A stretch of 64,000 bases of DNA from Pseudonocardia sp. DSM 110487 (GCF_019468565.1 NZ_CP080521.1:8990001-9054000), one strand, 5' to 3'; counted from the first letter of the stretch, positions 1-9,087 are shown. A program made the numbers and translations. Notes: a model not told the origin generated them from the letters alone.

Positions 1-93
1 CGTGGCAGGCAAGGTGGTCATGCCGCCGATCGTCCGCGCCGCGGTACCCGGCAACATCCGGGATCCCCCGGACCCACCCCCGACCCACAACCC

Positions 94-218
94 CGCGAGT
101 CGCGGTCTAGATGCACGCGAGTCGCGGTCTCCATGCGCGCGAGTCGCGGTCTCCATGCGCGCGAGTCGCGGTCTCCGTGCACGCGAGTCGCGGTCTGGAT
201 GCGCGCGAGTCGGGGCCC
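94..218 (+). repeat. 22-bp tandem repeat array (5 full units plus a partial)
   Basis: Five consecutive 22-bp units start at 94, 116, 138, 160 and 182, and a degenerate sixth starts at 204. Each begins with the near-palindrome CGCGAGTCGCG followed by GTCT and a variable ATGC-type tail. A second array in the opposite orientation lies at 1325-1390, and single degenerate copies occur at 12651 and 55157. The function is unknown. Confidence 0.9.
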
Positions 219-231
219 GGACGAAGCCGAG

Positions 232-260
232 TTATCCACATCGACGTCTCGTTATCCACA
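232..260 (+). promoter_or_regulatory. Pair of DnaA-box-like nonamers
   Basis: TTATCCACA occurs at 232-240 and again at 252-260, 20 bp apart and in the same orientation. The sequence equals the classical DnaA box, but no dnaA, dnaN or AT-rich unwinding region is nearby, so an origin is not supported. It lies just upstream of the DUF559 gene and may belong to that gene's control region or module. Confidence 0.4.
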
Positions 261-312
261 GCCACCGACATGGTCTGTCCACGGGTCGGCAGCGGCCGCG
301 ATCGTGATCCAC

Positions 313-1287
313 GTGGATACCTCGCCCCTCGGCCTGCACGGCGCGATGTCGCGGCAGGACGCCATCATCCGATTCGGTGCCCAGGAGGTGCGCCGGATGC
401 AGGAGTCCGGACGCTGGCAGGCCCCGTGGTCAGGCGTCCTCGTCGACGCGGACCGGCTCACCGACCCCCTCACGCGCGCTTCCGCAGCACTCGCGCTCGC
501 CGGCCCCGACGCGGTGCTCGGCGGGCCAACCGCGGCCTATGTGCACGGCTGCCGCAGTGTGGAGCCGCTGCCGGTTCATCTCGTCGTGCCCTACGGCCAC
601 TGGCTACGTTCTCGTCCCGGCTTGGACGTGCACAACGGCCGGTTCCTCGACACGGATCGGGAGACCCAAAACGAGTTGGCCGTGCTGAGCCTTGAACGCG
701 TGCTCACGGACATGCTCTGCCGGGCGCGGCCCTCCGATGCCCTTGCGGTGGTCGACGAGGCGCTGGCGATGACTGATCCGGATCGCAGAGAGGCGTTTCG
801 AGCGGTCATCGCGCGAAGGCTGGAGCGGCGCCGGGACCCACGAGGTACGCGCCGAGGAGCGCGAATCCTCGGCGTGGCGACGGGCCGAGCCGAGTCGCCG
901 GCCGAGAGCTGGTTCCTATGGCGGATCGTCGACTGTGGCTTCCCCACGCCCGAGGTCAACTGGTCATTGCGCGGGCCGGACGGCCGTGAGATCCGTCGGC
1001 TGGACTACGCGTGGCCGGAGCTGCGGATCGCGGTCGAGTACAACGGCTATGCCGTGCACAAGGGGCGCGAGGCCGAGGACGCGGCGCGCATCGACGATCT
1101 GCGCCGCAGGGGCTGGATAGTCATCGTCGTAGAGGCCGAGGACCTTGCGCGTCCCGGGCGATTCGAAACGGCCCTCGAACAGGCGTTCCAGCAGCGCGGA
1201 GTCGACGTGAGCCGGCGCACTCCGCGCTCCCTCGAGGGACGGCGGCACCGGGAACCGCGGGAGCGCCGTGTCCGGGCTTCTCGTTGA
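313..1287 (+). CDS. DUF559 domain protein (Vsr-like nuclease fold)
   Basis: About 324 residues. The N-terminal part (GLHGAMSRQDAI onward, with a GVLVD motif) resembles the winged-helix region of AbiEi-type antitoxin-like proteins. The C-terminal ~100 residues carry the DUF559 pattern, with an AVEYNG motif near residue 240 and a following R-R-R-G-W-I-V strand, as in Vsr/PD-(D/E)XK-like nucleases. Such proteins are widespread in actinobacteria and their substrate is not established. The start is uncertain: GTG at 313 was chosen because homologous sequence begins just after it, with GTG 304 and ATG 346 as alternatives; none has a good ribosome binding site. The gene sits between two oppositely oriented 22-bp repeat arrays, which suggests a mobile or self-contained module (inference). 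Confidence 0.75.
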   Translation: MDTSPLGLHGAMSRQDAIIRFGAQEVRRMQESGRWQAPWSGVLVDADRLTDPLTRASAALALAGPDAVLGGPTAAYVHGCRSVEPLPVHLVVPYGHWLRSRPGLDVHNGRFLDTDRETQNELAVLSLERVLTDMLCRARPSDALAVVDEALAMTDPDRREAFRAVIARRLERRRDPRGTRRGARILGVATGRAESPAESWFLWRIVDCGFPTPEVNWSLRGPDGREIRRLDYAWPELRIAVEYNGYAVHKGREAEDAARIDDLRRRGWIVIVVEAEDLARPGRFETALEQAFQQRGVDVSRRTPRSLEGRRHREPRERRVRASR

Positions 1288-1324
1288 GCCTGGAGCGCGC
1301 GAACCTGCGTCATCCCACAACTCC

Positions 1325-1390
1325 TGCACCCAGAGCGCGACTCGCGTACATCGAGACCGCGACTCGCGTGCACCCAGAGCGCGACTCGCG
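1325..1390 (-). repeat. 22-bp tandem repeat array (3 units, inverted copy)
   Basis: Three 22-bp units at 1325-1346, 1347-1368 and 1369-1390 contain CGCGACTCGCG-type cores (GCGACTCGCG in every unit). Read on the minus strand they match the consensus of the array at 94-218. The two arrays therefore bracket the DUF559 gene as inverted repeats. Confidence 0.9.
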
Positions 1391-1399
1391 GGGGTTGGG

Positions 1400-1849
1400 T
1401 CAGAGGGACTTGCGGCTGGGGCGGCTGCGCAGTGCCGCCACGTAGTCGTCGGGGGCACCCGCCTGTTCGGCGGCGTCCGCGATGACCCCGAGGTAGCGGG
1501 CGCTGGGGAGGCCGCCCTCGTAGGCGTCGAGCACGTAGACCCACGCGAGGACGTCGCCTTCGAGGGTGTGCACCCGTAGCCGCAGCTTCTTGTGCAGGCC
1601 GAGCTCGCCGCCCTCCCAGCGGTCGAGCTGCGCGGTGTCGAGGTCGGAGACGTCGTAGAGCACGACGAACACCTGCGAGTCCGGGTCCTCGACGACGGTG
1701 GAGAGCGCGCCCTCCCAGCCGAAGTCCTCGCCGCCGAACGTCAACCGCCACCCCATGAGCCACCCGGAACCCGCCATCGGCGAGTGCGGGGCACGCTCCT
1801 TCATCTGGGCAGGATCCATGTTCGACCCGTAGGCGGCGTACAGCGGCAC
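1400..1849 (-). CDS. Gamma-glutamylcyclotransferase-like (AIG2/GGCT fold) protein
   Basis: About 149 residues. The family cyclises gamma-glutamyl amines or peptides to 5-oxoproline; the substrate here is unknown. The N-terminus has the family signature YAAYGSN, which binds the gamma-glutamyl moiety, and a glutamate in DRWEG may be the catalytic acid/base. The start at GTG 1849 gives MPLYAAYGSN, as in many homologues, and lies 6 nt after a TACTCT hexamer; GTG 1855 would add two residues. It is divergent from the quinone reductase gene at 1924. Cytoplasmic. Confidence 0.85.
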   Translation of the reverse strand: MPLYAAYGSNMDPAQMKERAPHSPMAGSGWLMGWRLTFGGEDFGWEGALSTVVEDPDSQVFVVLYDVSDLDTAQLDRWEGGELGLHKKLRLRVHTLEGDVLAWVYVLDAYEGGLPSARYLGVIADAAEQAGAPDDYVAALRSRPSRKSL

Positions 1850-1855
1850 CGCCAC

Positions 1856-1861
1856 AGAGTA
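1856..1861 (-). promoter_or_regulatory. Putative -10 hexamer, leaderless GGCT gene
   Basis: TACTCT on the minus strand ends 6 nt before the GTG at 1849, the spacing expected for a leaderless actinobacterial transcript. Confidence 0.4.
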
Positions 1862-1923
1862 GAGCGACGCGTCCCGCGTACGGTGCTCGGGGAACGGAAT
1901 CGGACAAAGGAGGGCCTGCTCCG

Positions 1924-3321
1924 GTGACGCGAATCGTGATCATGGGTGGCGGACCGGCGGGCTATGAGGCCGCCCTTGTGGCAGCCCAGCACGGCAGTGA
2001 CGTCACAGTCGTCGAGCGTGACGGCATGGGTGGCGCCTGCGTGCTCGACGACTGTGTGCCGTCGAAGACCTTCATTTCATCGGCGGGCGTCCGCGTCGAC
2101 ATGCACCGTGCCCCGGATCTCGGGGTCACGACCGATGCGATCGGCGTGGACCTGCCCACCGTGCACTCCCGGGTGAAGGGGCTGGCGCTCGCCCAGTCGG
2201 CGGACGTCAGGGCCCGGGTCGAACGGGAGGGCGTGCGGATCATCAAGGGCACGGCCGCCTTCACCGACGAGCCCTCTCCCCACGCACCGCACCTCGTCGA
2301 GGCGCGCACCCCGGACGGAGGCCACGAGGAACTCCCCGCCGACGTCGTGCTCATCGCCACCGGAGCTACCCCGCGGGTCCTGCCCGACGCGGTCCCGGAC
2401 GGCGAGCGAATCCTCACCTGGCGCCAGCTCTACGACCTGCAGGAGCTGCCAGAACACCTGATCGTGGTCGGCTCGGGCGTCACGGGGGCGGAGTTCGTGT
2501 CGGCGTACGTCGAGCTCGGCGCCCGCGTCACGCTGGTGTCCAGCCGCGACCGGGTGCTCCCGGGCGAGGACGCCGACGCCGCGGCGGTGTTGCAGGACGT
2601 CTTCACGGAGCGGGGCGTGCAGATCCTCTCCCAGGCACGCGCCGACTCCGTCAAGCGCGACGGCGACGGCGTCGTTGTCGCGCTCGCCGACGGCCGCACG
2701 GTCACCGGTTCGCACGCGCTCATGACGGTCGGCTCGGTGCCGAACACCGCCGACATCGGGCTGGAGAAGATCGGAGTCGAGACCGGCCGCGGCGGCTTCA
2801 TCCCGGTCGACCGCGTGTCGCGCACCTCCGTGCCCGGCGTGTACGCGGCCGGTGACTGCACCGGCCTGCTCATGCTCGCCTCCGTGGCCGCCATGCAGGG
2901 CCGGATCGCGATGTGGCACTCCCTCGGCGAGGGAGTCGCGCCGATCAAGCTCAAGACGGTGGCGGCCGCCGTGTTCACCCGGCCGGAGATCGCCACCGTC
3001 GGGATCAGCCAACGTGCGATCGATGCGGGCGAGGTACCGGCCCGCACGATCATGCTGCCGCTGTCGACGAACCCGCGCGCGAAGATGCAGGGCCTGCGCC
3101 GCGGGTTCGTGAAGCTGTTCTGCCGTCCGGCCACCGGGGTCGTGGTGGGCGGTGTGGTGGTGGCGCCCGTGGCGAGCGAGCTGATCCTGCCGATCGCGCT
3201 CGCGGTGCAGAACGGGCTGACGGTGGCGGACCTCGCCCACACGTTCTCGGTCTACCCGTCGCTGTCGGGGTCGATCACCGAGGCCGGGCGGCAGCTGATG
3301 CGCCACGGCGACTTGGACTGA
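1924..3321 (+). CDS. lpdA: NAD(P)H-quinone reductase, LpdA-like flavoprotein
   Basis: 465 residues, class-I pyridine nucleotide-disulfide oxidoreductase fold. An FAD dinucleotide motif (GGGPAGYEAA) is at residues 8-17, a second Rossmann motif (VVGSGVTGAEF) near 180, the FAD aspartate motif (GVYAAGDCTG) near 306, and the dimerisation domain at the C-terminus. Cys39 and Cys44 form a CX4C pair as in lipoamide dehydrogenases, but the C-terminal His-Glu pair of true lipoamide dehydrogenases is missing (YPSLSGSITEAG). This fits the mycobacterial LpdA/quinone reductase group rather than E3. GTG start with an AAAGGAGGG ribosome site about 10 nt upstream. The presence of both cysteines is worth noting for this group. 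Confidence 0.85.
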   Translation: MTRIVIMGGGPAGYEAALVAAQHGSDVTVVERDGMGGACVLDDCVPSKTFISSAGVRVDMHRAPDLGVTTDAIGVDLPTVHSRVKGLALAQSADVRARVEREGVRIIKGTAAFTDEPSPHAPHLVEARTPDGGHEELPADVVLIATGATPRVLPDAVPDGERILTWRQLYDLQELPEHLIVVGSGVTGAEFVSAYVELGARVTLVSSRDRVLPGEDADAAAVLQDVFTERGVQILSQARADSVKRDGDGVVVALADGRTVTGSHALMTVGSVPNTADIGLEKIGVETGRGGFIPVDRVSRTSVPGVYAAGDCTGLLMLASVAAMQGRIAMWHSLGEGVAPIKLKTVAAAVFTRPEIATVGISQRAIDAGEVPARTIMLPLSTNPRAKMQGLRRGFVKLFCRPATGVVVGGVVVAPVASELILPIALAVQNGLTVADLAHTFSVYPSLSGSITEAGRQLMRHGDLD

Positions 3322-3344
3322 ACGCGCACTAGGCGCGAACGTGC

Positions 3345-3386
3345 CCCCGCCCGGGCCCGGAGTCGCGCGTCCGGGTCCGGGCGGGG
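3345..3386. terminator. Bidirectional terminator hairpin
   Basis: A 17-bp stem (3345-3361 with 3370-3386) and an 8-nt loop lie between the convergent lpdA-like and amidohydrolase genes. The only imperfection is a G-T position that remains a G-U pair in plus-strand RNA. There is no U-tract, as is usual in high-GC actinobacteria. Confidence 0.75.
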
Positions 3387-3395
3387 TGGCGGCTG

Positions 3396-4631
3396 TCAGG
3401 TGGTCAGTGCGGTGAGGGCGGCGCGGGTCAGGACGCGGACACCGAAGGGGAGAGCGCGCTCGTCCAGGTCGAACGTGGGCTGGTGGATGTCGCGCATCGG
3501 GCCGTCGCCCGACCAGACGCCGAGGCGCGCCATCGCGCCCGGGACGTGCTCGAGGTACCAGGCGAAGTCCTCGCCGCCGCTGGACTGCAGGGTCTCAGTG
3601 GAGGCGGCCGGGCCGCCGACGGAGACAGCCGCGCTTGCGAGCATGCCGGAGCTGACCGCCTCGTTGACGACCGGTGGCACGCCGCGGATGTGGTCGAGCT
3701 CGTAGGTGACCCCGGTGGGGGAGAGCACGGACTCCACCAGCCGCTGGATCGTGTCCTCCAGCTCACCCCACGTGGCGTGGTCGGCGGTGCGCAGCGTGCC
3801 CCGTAGCACGCCGTGCTGCGGGATCGCGTTGGCCGCCTCGCCCGCCTGCACCGCGCCCCAGACGAGGACGGTGCCGGAGCGGGGGTCGACCTGCCGGGTG
3901 AGCAGCAGCGGGACCTGCGTGATGAGCAGGCCGATGGCCTCGACGAGGTCGGCGGTGAGGTGCGGGCGCGATGTGTGGCCGCCCGGGGACGTGAGCCGAA
4001 CCTCGAGGACATCGCACGCGGACGTGATCGGGCCGACCCGGGTGCCGAGCCGCCCCGCCTCGAGGCGCGGGTCGCAGTGGAGCGCGAAGATCCGCTCGAC
4101 CCCTTCCATGGCGCCGTCGGCGACCATGTCGATGGCGCCGCCCGGCTGCACCTCCTCGGCCGGCTGGAAGATCAGCCGGACCCGGCCGGGCAGCGCGGGT
4201 GCCGACGCCAGCGCGAGGCCGGCCCCGAGGAGCATGGCGGCATGGGCGTCGTGGCCGCAGGCGTGCATGACGCCGTCGACGGTGGAGGCGAACGAGAGCC
4301 CGGTGTTCTCCTGGAGGGGAAGCGCGTCGAGGTCGGCGCGCAGGGCTACGCAACGCTCACCGAACCCGACATCACAGACGAGACCGGTGCCCCCGGGGAG
4401 GGTGCGTGGCTCGAGGCCGACCGCCATCAGTTGCTGGCGGATCATCTGGGTGGTGCGGTGCTCGGACCGGCCGAGCTCCGGTACCGCGTGGAACGATCGG
4501 CGCCAGCCCACGACGTCGGCGCGGTGGGCGTCGAGCCAGGCGTCGAGCCAGGCAGGGCCACTACCCGCGCCGAGATCGGGAACGGCGAGGTCGGCAACGG
4601 CGAGGTCGGAGTGCGCCTCCAGAAGGGTCAC
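3396..4631 (-). CDS. M20-family amidohydrolase (IAA-amino acid hydrolase-like)
   Basis: About 411 residues. The family hydrolyses N-acyl amino acids using two metal ions. The metal-site signatures are visible: HACGHDAHAAML with the Cys-Gly-His-Asp core, FQPAEE shortly after, and LHCDP further on; the GGHTSRP segment starts the dimerisation domain. GTG at 4631 (VTLLEAHSDL) was chosen because sequence upstream of it is arginine/proline-rich and unlike the family; a GTG or TTG further upstream (to about 4727) is possible. The N-terminus contains a short DLAVADLAVPDL repeat caused by a local DNA duplication. Convergent with the lpdA-like gene and divergent from the kinase gene. Confidence 0.8.
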   Translation of the reverse strand: MTLLEAHSDLAVADLAVPDLGAGSGPAWLDAWLDAHRADVVGWRRSFHAVPELGRSEHRTTQMIRQQLMAVGLEPRTLPGGTGLVCDVGFGERCVALRADLDALPLQENTGLSFASTVDGVMHACGHDAHAAMLLGAGLALASAPALPGRVRLIFQPAEEVQPGGAIDMVADGAMEGVERIFALHCDPRLEAGRLGTRVGPITSACDVLEVRLTSPGGHTSRPHLTADLVEAIGLLITQVPLLLTRQVDPRSGTVLVWGAVQAGEAANAIPQHGVLRGTLRTADHATWGELEDTIQRLVESVLSPTGVTYELDHIRGVPPVVNEAVSSGMLASAAVSVGGPAASTETLQSSGGEDFAWYLEHVPGAMARLGVWSGDGPMRDIHQPTFDLDERALPFGVRVLTRAALTALTT

Positions 4632-4828
4632 CGGGCACCACCGGCCCGGCCGGCCCTCGGTCGGCCTGCCACGGCGCGGTGCGTCAGCGGACCGCGCATC
4701 GAGGCTGCTGTCACGTGCATCTCCCAATCGTGCTCACCCGGACGGCGGTAGACCAACCGGAACTGGGCCTGTTCGCGGTTTCGGCGCCGAGGTGTTGCCG
4801 ATCTGAGGCGGGCGGGCCCGTAGCTGCT

Positions 4829-4880
4829 GACGAACGGTCGCCGCGCCGCGCGACGAACGGGGTCTCGCGCCGTTCGTCGC
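4829..4880. promoter_or_regulatory. GACGAACGG repeat array between amidohydrolase and kinase genes
   Basis: The 416-bp gap 4632-5047 contains no convincing gene. It holds GACGAACGG at 4829 and 4852 and its reverse complement at 4870. The last two form a perfect 11-bp inverted repeat (4850-4860 with 4870-4880, 9-nt spacer). This could be an operator for either divergent gene, or an mRNA hairpin in the kinase leader. Confidence 0.45.
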
Positions 4881-5047
4881 ATGTGTTACGCGCGCGACGA
4901 TCGCCCGACTTGCCGGTCGGAGGGACCCGAACATGAACGGTGGTACCCGCTGGAGGGTCTGCGACGCGCGGCCGGGCCGACACCACCCGGAGAGGTGATC
5001 CGGGGGTCGGAAGCGCAGCGTGGGCCCGTACTGGCCAGAATGGGTGG

Positions 5048-6652
5048 GTGGGACAGGATAGCTCGGACTCCGAGCAGGTGCGGCGGATCGGTGGCCGCTA
5101 CACGCTGTCCGGGCTGCTCGGCGCGGGTGCGATGGGCACCGTGTGGTCGGGCTTCGACGAGGTGCTGCAGCGCCGGGTCGCGGTCAAGGAGCTGAAGGTC
5201 CCTCCAGGTGTGCCGTCGCACGAGGCGGCGGAGGCACGGGAACGGATCATGCGCGAGGCGCGCGCTCTCGGCGGCCTCTCCCACCCCAATATCATCACCG
5301 TCTTCGATGTGGTCGACGTCGAGGGCGAGCCCATGGTCGTCATGGAGCTCGTGCCCTCGCGCAACCTCGCCACGATGATCAGCGAGCACGGCACGCTCAC
5401 GATGTCGCAGGTCGCGGTCGTCGGATTCGCGACGGCGGGCGGGCTGCGTGCCGCGCACCGCAGCGGGATCACCCACCGCGACGTGAAGCCGGGCAACGTG
5501 CTCATCGCCGACGACGGCCGCGTCAAGCTGACCGACTTCGGCATCGCCCGCAACGTGGCCGACGCGCCGATGACGAGCGCGGGCCTCGTGCTCGGCTCGC
5601 CCGCGTACATCGCACCCGAGGTGGCGATGGGCAAGGCCGTCACGCCCGCCGCGGATCTGTGGGGGCTGGGCGCCACGCTGTTCGCTGCCGTCGAGGGCCG
5701 TCCGCCCTACGACGTGGGCGGCGACCCGGTCGCCACGATCACCGAGGTCGTCGACGGTGACGTGCCGCGTCCGCGCGGCTCCGGTCCCGTCGTGGACGTG
5801 ATCAGCGCGTTGATGCGCAAGGAGCCGGAAGCGCGGATGCCCCTCGAAGAGGTGCGCCAGCGCCTCCGGCCACTCATCGAGGACCCGGACGACCCGGTCT
5901 ACCCCGGCTCACCGGACGCCCCGACGATCGGGGCGGGCATCCACGTGCCTGCCCCGGCTGGGCGCACCGAGCTCTCCGGCCCGCGTCCCGCACCCCTGCC
6001 ACCCAGCCCCACCGGCACACGCGCTCCGGTGGGCGCGGCGCCGCTCGCGCCGTCACCCGGCCCGCTCCCCGGGCTGACCTCGAACCCCGCGCGTGCGCAC
6101 GCACCGCCCCCACGCGCCACCACGGTGACCGGCGTCGCCGCGCTCGGGTACGTCCTCGCAGGCGCCGCCGTGGTGATGGCCGGGATTCTGGGCGGCTGGA
6201 CCGTCACGCGCCTGCTGGGCGGCCAGTCGCCCACCGCCACGGTGAACGTGACGTCGACGAGCACCGAGCTCGCCCAGCACAGCGACCAGCTCGGCTTCAC
6301 GATTCCGGTGCCGCGCAACTGGACCGCGTACCCGCACGTGCCGATCGACGGCGAACCATCCGTCAGCTTCGTGAGCCCGGACGGCCGCGAGGAGCTCACG
6401 GTGGAACGGGCGGCGTCCGCCGAGGCGGCCCAGTCGGTGCCCGGCACGCAGCTGGACGGCCCGACCGAAACCTCGGGCGGAGCGGTCCAGCTGCGGTACA
6501 CCGACGACGAGCGCACCTCGTGGCGGCACGTCCAGCCCGCGGGCAAGGGCGCGTGGACGGTCACGCTGACCGTTCCCGACAGCGCCGCGGGAGAGACGTC
6601 CGCTGCGCTCTTCGAACTGCTCGTGGACGGGTTCGCACCGACCACCGCTTAG
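5048..6652 (+). CDS. PknB-like membrane serine/threonine protein kinase
   Basis: About 534 residues. An intracellular kinase domain (residues ~17-280) has a glycine loop ([12 protein letters not shown]), VAVKE lysine, catalytic loop HRDVKPGN near 141, DFG near 161 and APE in the YIAPEV segment. A proline-rich linker follows, then one transmembrane helix near 362-385 and an extracellular domain of ~150 residues beginning [16 protein letters not shown]. The sensor is not PASTA and its ligand is unknown. GTG 5048 was chosen because it opens directly into the kinase domain; sequence upstream looks non-coding. The stop codon overlaps the -10 hexamer of the next gene, so the purine nucleoside phosphorylase probably has its own promoter. 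Confidence 0.9.
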   Translation: MGQDSSDSEQVRRIGGRYTLSGLLGAGAMGTVWSGFDEVLQRRVAVKELKVPPGVPSHEAAEARERIMREARALGGLSHPNIITVFDVVDVEGEPMVVMELVPSRNLATMISEHGTLTMSQVAVVGFATAGGLRAAHRSGITHRDVKPGNVLIADDGRVKLTDFGIARNVADAPMTSAGLVLGSPAYIAPEVAMGKAVTPAADLWGLGATLFAAVEGRPPYDVGGDPVATITEVVDGDVPRPRGSGPVVDVISALMRKEPEARMPLEEVRQRLRPLIEDPDDPVYPGSPDAPTIGAGIHVPAPAGRTELSGPRPAPLPPSPTGTRAPVGAAPLAPSPGPLPGLTSNPARAHAPPPRATTVTGVAALGYVLAGAAVVMAGILGGWTVTRLLGGQSPTATVNVTSTSTELAQHSDQLGFTIPVPRNWTAYPHVPIDGEPSVSFVSPDGREELTVERAASAEAAQSVPGTQLDGPTETSGGAVQLRYTDDERTSWRHVQPAGKGAWTVTLTVPDSAAGETSAALFELLVDGFAPTTA

Positions 6653-6655
6653 GCT
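6650..6655 (+). promoter_or_regulatory. -10 hexamer of purine nucleoside phosphorylase gene
   Basis: TAGGCT lies 7 nt before the ATG at 6663 and shares its TAG with the kinase stop codon. There is no Shine-Dalgarno sequence, so transcription probably starts at the initiation codon (leaderless). Confidence 0.5.
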
Positions 6656-6662
6656 GCCGGCC

Positions 6663-7445
6663 ATGAACGACCCCGCCGCCGCAGCAGCGGCCATCGCGAA
6701 GGCCACCGGTGTGGACAGCCACGACGTCGCCGTGGTGCTGGGCTCCGGCTGGCGCCCCGCCGCCGGCATCATCGGCGAGCCGGGCCACGAGATCGCGATG
6801 GCCGACCTGCCCGGCTTCCGGCCCCCCGGGGTGGCCGGGCATTCCGGCACCGTGCGGTCCGTGACCGTCGGCGAGCGCCAGGCTCTCGTGATGCTGGGTC
6901 GCACCCATCTCTACGAGGGTCACGGCGTCGAGCCCGTGGTGCACGGCGTGCGCACAGCCGCCGCGGCGGGGTGCCGCACCATCGTGCTCACCAACGCCGC
7001 GGGCGGGATCCGCGAGGGCATGCGCGTCGGCGAGCCCGTGCTGATCGCCGACCACCTCAACCTGACGAGCCTGTCGCCGCTGTCCGGGCCGGCGTTCACC
7101 GACCTGACTGACCTGTACTCGCCGCGGCTGCGCAAGATCGCCCGTGAGATCGACCCGGAGCTCGCGGAGGGCGTCTACGTCGGGTTGCCGGGGCCGCACT
7201 TCGAGACGCCTGCGGAGATCCGCATGTTCCGCCTGCTGGGCGCCGATCTCGTGGGCATGTCGACCGTGCTGGAGGCGATCGCGGCCCGCGCCGCGGGCGT
7301 TGAGGTGTTCGGGCTGTCGCTCGTTACGAACCTCGCGGCGGGCATCACGGGCGAGCCGCTCGACCACCACGAGGTACTGGCCGCGGGAGCTGCCGCGGCG
7401 GGCCGGATGGGGGCGCTGCTGCGCGACCTGATCGAGCGCGCATGA
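6663..7445 (+). CDS. Purine nucleoside phosphorylase
   Basis: 260 residues, trimeric (class I) PNP type. It phosphorolyses (deoxy)inosine and (deoxy)guanosine to base and (deoxy)ribose-1-phosphate. Visible motifs are [10 protein letters not shown] at the N-terminus (phosphate-binding serine), GRTHLYEGH (catalytic His), [17 protein letters not shown] with the base-site Glu, and LVTNLAAG near the C-terminus. The next gene encodes a phosphohexo/pentomutase that can convert the sugar-1-phosphate product, and deoC and upp lie further along, which supports a salvage role. Confidence 0.93.
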   Translation: MNDPAAAAAAIAKATGVDSHDVAVVLGSGWRPAAGIIGEPGHEIAMADLPGFRPPGVAGHSGTVRSVTVGERQALVMLGRTHLYEGHGVEPVVHGVRTAAAAGCRTIVLTNAAGGIREGMRVGEPVLIADHLNLTSLSPLSGPAFTDLTDLYSPRLRKIAREIDPELAEGVYVGLPGPHFETPAEIRMFRLLGADLVGMSTVLEAIAARAAGVEVFGLSLVTNLAAGITGEPLDHHEVLAAGAAAAGRMGALLRDLIERA

Positions 7446-7479
7446 CCCGCGCCGACGCACTTCGTCCCGCGGAGACGGC

Positions 7480-9087
7480 ATGGGCCTGAGCCCGGGACTG
7501 CGCGACGCGGCGATGCGCTGGATCGCCGACGACCCGGACCCGGCCACGCGCACCGAGCTGCAACAGGTGCTGGCCGCGGCGATGGTCGGGACGGCTGGTG
7601 CGGTCGACGACCTCGAAAGCCGCATGTCGGGGATGCTGCGCTTCGGTACCGCGGGCCTACGCGGCCCGGTACGCGCGGGGCCCGCGGGGATGAACGTCGC
7701 CGTCGTGCGGCGGGCGACGGCGGGGCTGGCCGCGTGGCTCGCCCGCGGGGGTGAGCGGGGCACGGTGGTGGTCGGGCGGGACGCGCGGCACGGGTCCGCG
7801 GCGTTCGCGACTGCGGCGGCCCATGTCCTCGCCGGTGCCGGGTTCGCGGTGCGGGTGCTGCCCGGCCCGCTGCCCACGCCGGTGCTCGCCTTCGCGGTAC
7901 GTGAGCTGGGCGCCGTGGCCGGCGTGCAGATCACGGCCTCGCACAACCCGCCGGCCGACAACGGCTACAAAGTCTACCTCGCCGACGGGGCACAGCTCGC
8001 CCCGCCGTCCGACGCCGAGATCGAGGCAGCCATCGCGGCGGCGCCCGCCGCCGTCGCGATCCCGACGGCCGCGACGGCCACCGAGGTCGACGTCACCGAC
8101 ACCTACCTGGAACGCGTCGCGCGACTGCCCCGCGGAACGGCGCGGGACCTGCGCGTCGCGCTCACGCCCATGCACGGCGTCGGCGGCGCCACCGCCGTGC
8201 ACGCCCTGCACCGGGCGGGCTTCCCGAACGTGCACGTCGTCGGGTCGCAGGCCGCGCCCGACCCCGACTTCCCCACGGTCGCCTTCCCGAACCCGGAGGA
8301 GCCCGGCGCCACCGACGCGCTGCTGACCCTTGCCGCCGACGTGCGGGCCGACCTGGCGATCGCGCTGGACCCGGACGCCGACCGCTGCGCCCTCGCGGTG
8401 CCCACGGAGCGGGGATGGCGGCTGCTCACCGGTGACGAGACGGGGGTGCTGCTCGGGGACCACCTGTTGCGATCCGGCGGCTACGCGGACCCGCTCGTGG
8501 CCACGACGGTGGTGTCGTCGTCGATGCTGCGCTCGGTCGCGGGGGCGTACGGCGCGCGGTACGCCGAAACTCTCACCGGCTTCAAGTGGATCGTCCGCGG
8601 TGGCCCCGGCCTCGTGTACGGGTACGAGGAGGCGCTGGGCTACTGCGTCGACCCGGGCACCGTGCGCGACAAGGACGGCATCGCGGCGGCCGTGCTCGCC
8701 TGCGATCTCGCGGCCACGCTGAAGGCGGCCGGGCAGGGCCTTCCCGATCGGCTCGACGAGCTGGCCGTCGCGCACGGGGTGCACCTCACAGAGGGGGTGT
8801 CGCTGCGGATGGAGCCCGCCACGCGGGACGCGGCCGCGGCGAGGTTGCGCGCGGCGCCACCCCAGGGCTGGACGAGCGAGCTACCCGCGCCGGACGTCCT
8901 GGTGCTGCGGCGAACCGGCGAGCGGCTCGTGATCCGCCCGTCGGGCACGGAGCCCAAGCTCAAGGCCTACCTGGAGGTGGTGGAGCCGGTGCAGGACGCC
9001 GCGGCGCTCGCCGGGGCCCGTGCGGCCGCGCGGTCGCGCCTCGACGCCCTGCGCGCCGAGGTCACGACCCTGCTCGGCGCCCGATGA
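7480..9087 (+). CDS. Phospho-sugar mutase (PmmB / phosphopentomutase-like)
   Basis: 535 residues, alpha-D-phosphohexomutase superfamily. The phosphoserine loop TASHNPPADNGYK is near residue 154, the Mg-binding loop DPDADR near 298, the sugar-specificity loop around GYEEALGYCVDPG, and the C-terminal phosphate-binding loop RPSGTEPKLK. Actinobacteria carry this gene next to PNP, where it probably interconverts (deoxy)ribose-1- and 5-phosphate, although many databases call it phosphomannomutase. It follows the PNP stop by 34 nt in the same direction. Its 3' end overlaps the convergent SGNH gene by 26 bp. Confidence 0.88.
   Translation: MGLSPGLRDAAMRWIADDPDPATRTELQQVLAAAMVGTAGAVDDLESRMSGMLRFGTAGLRGPVRAGPAGMNVAVVRRATAGLAAWLARGGERGTVVVGRDARHGSAAFATAAAHVLAGAGFAVRVLPGPLPTPVLAFAVRELGAVAGVQITASHNPPADNGYKVYLADGAQLAPPSDAEIEAAIAAAPAAVAIPTAATATEVDVTDTYLERVARLPRGTARDLRVALTPMHGVGGATAVHALHRAGFPNVHVVGSQAAPDPDFPTVAFPNPEEPGATDALLTLAADVRADLAIALDPDADRCALAVPTERGWRLLTGDETGVLLGDHLLRSGGYADPLVATTVVSSSMLRSVAGAYGARYAETLTGFKWIVRGGPGLVYGYEEALGYCVDPGTVRDKDGIAAAVLACDLAATLKAAGQGLPDRLDELAVAHGVHLTEGVSLRMEPATRDAAAARLRAAPPQGWTSELPAPDVLVLRRTGERLVIRPSGTEPKLKAYLEVVEPVQDAAALAGARAAARSRLDALRAEVTTLLGAR

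Noticed and set aside
94..218. Tandem repeats as a CRISPR array
   Set aside because: The 22-bp units are contiguous with no spacers, and no cas genes are present.
225..300. DnaA boxes as part of a replication origin
   Set aside because: Only two boxes, no dnaA/dnaN/gyr genes, no AT-rich region; the sequence around them is strongly GC-rich.
4628..4882. Possible 84-residue minus-strand gene upstream of the amidohydrolase
   Set aside because: Contains a protein-like stretch but no start signal, no recognisable family, and it overlaps the amidohydrolase N-terminus in another frame.
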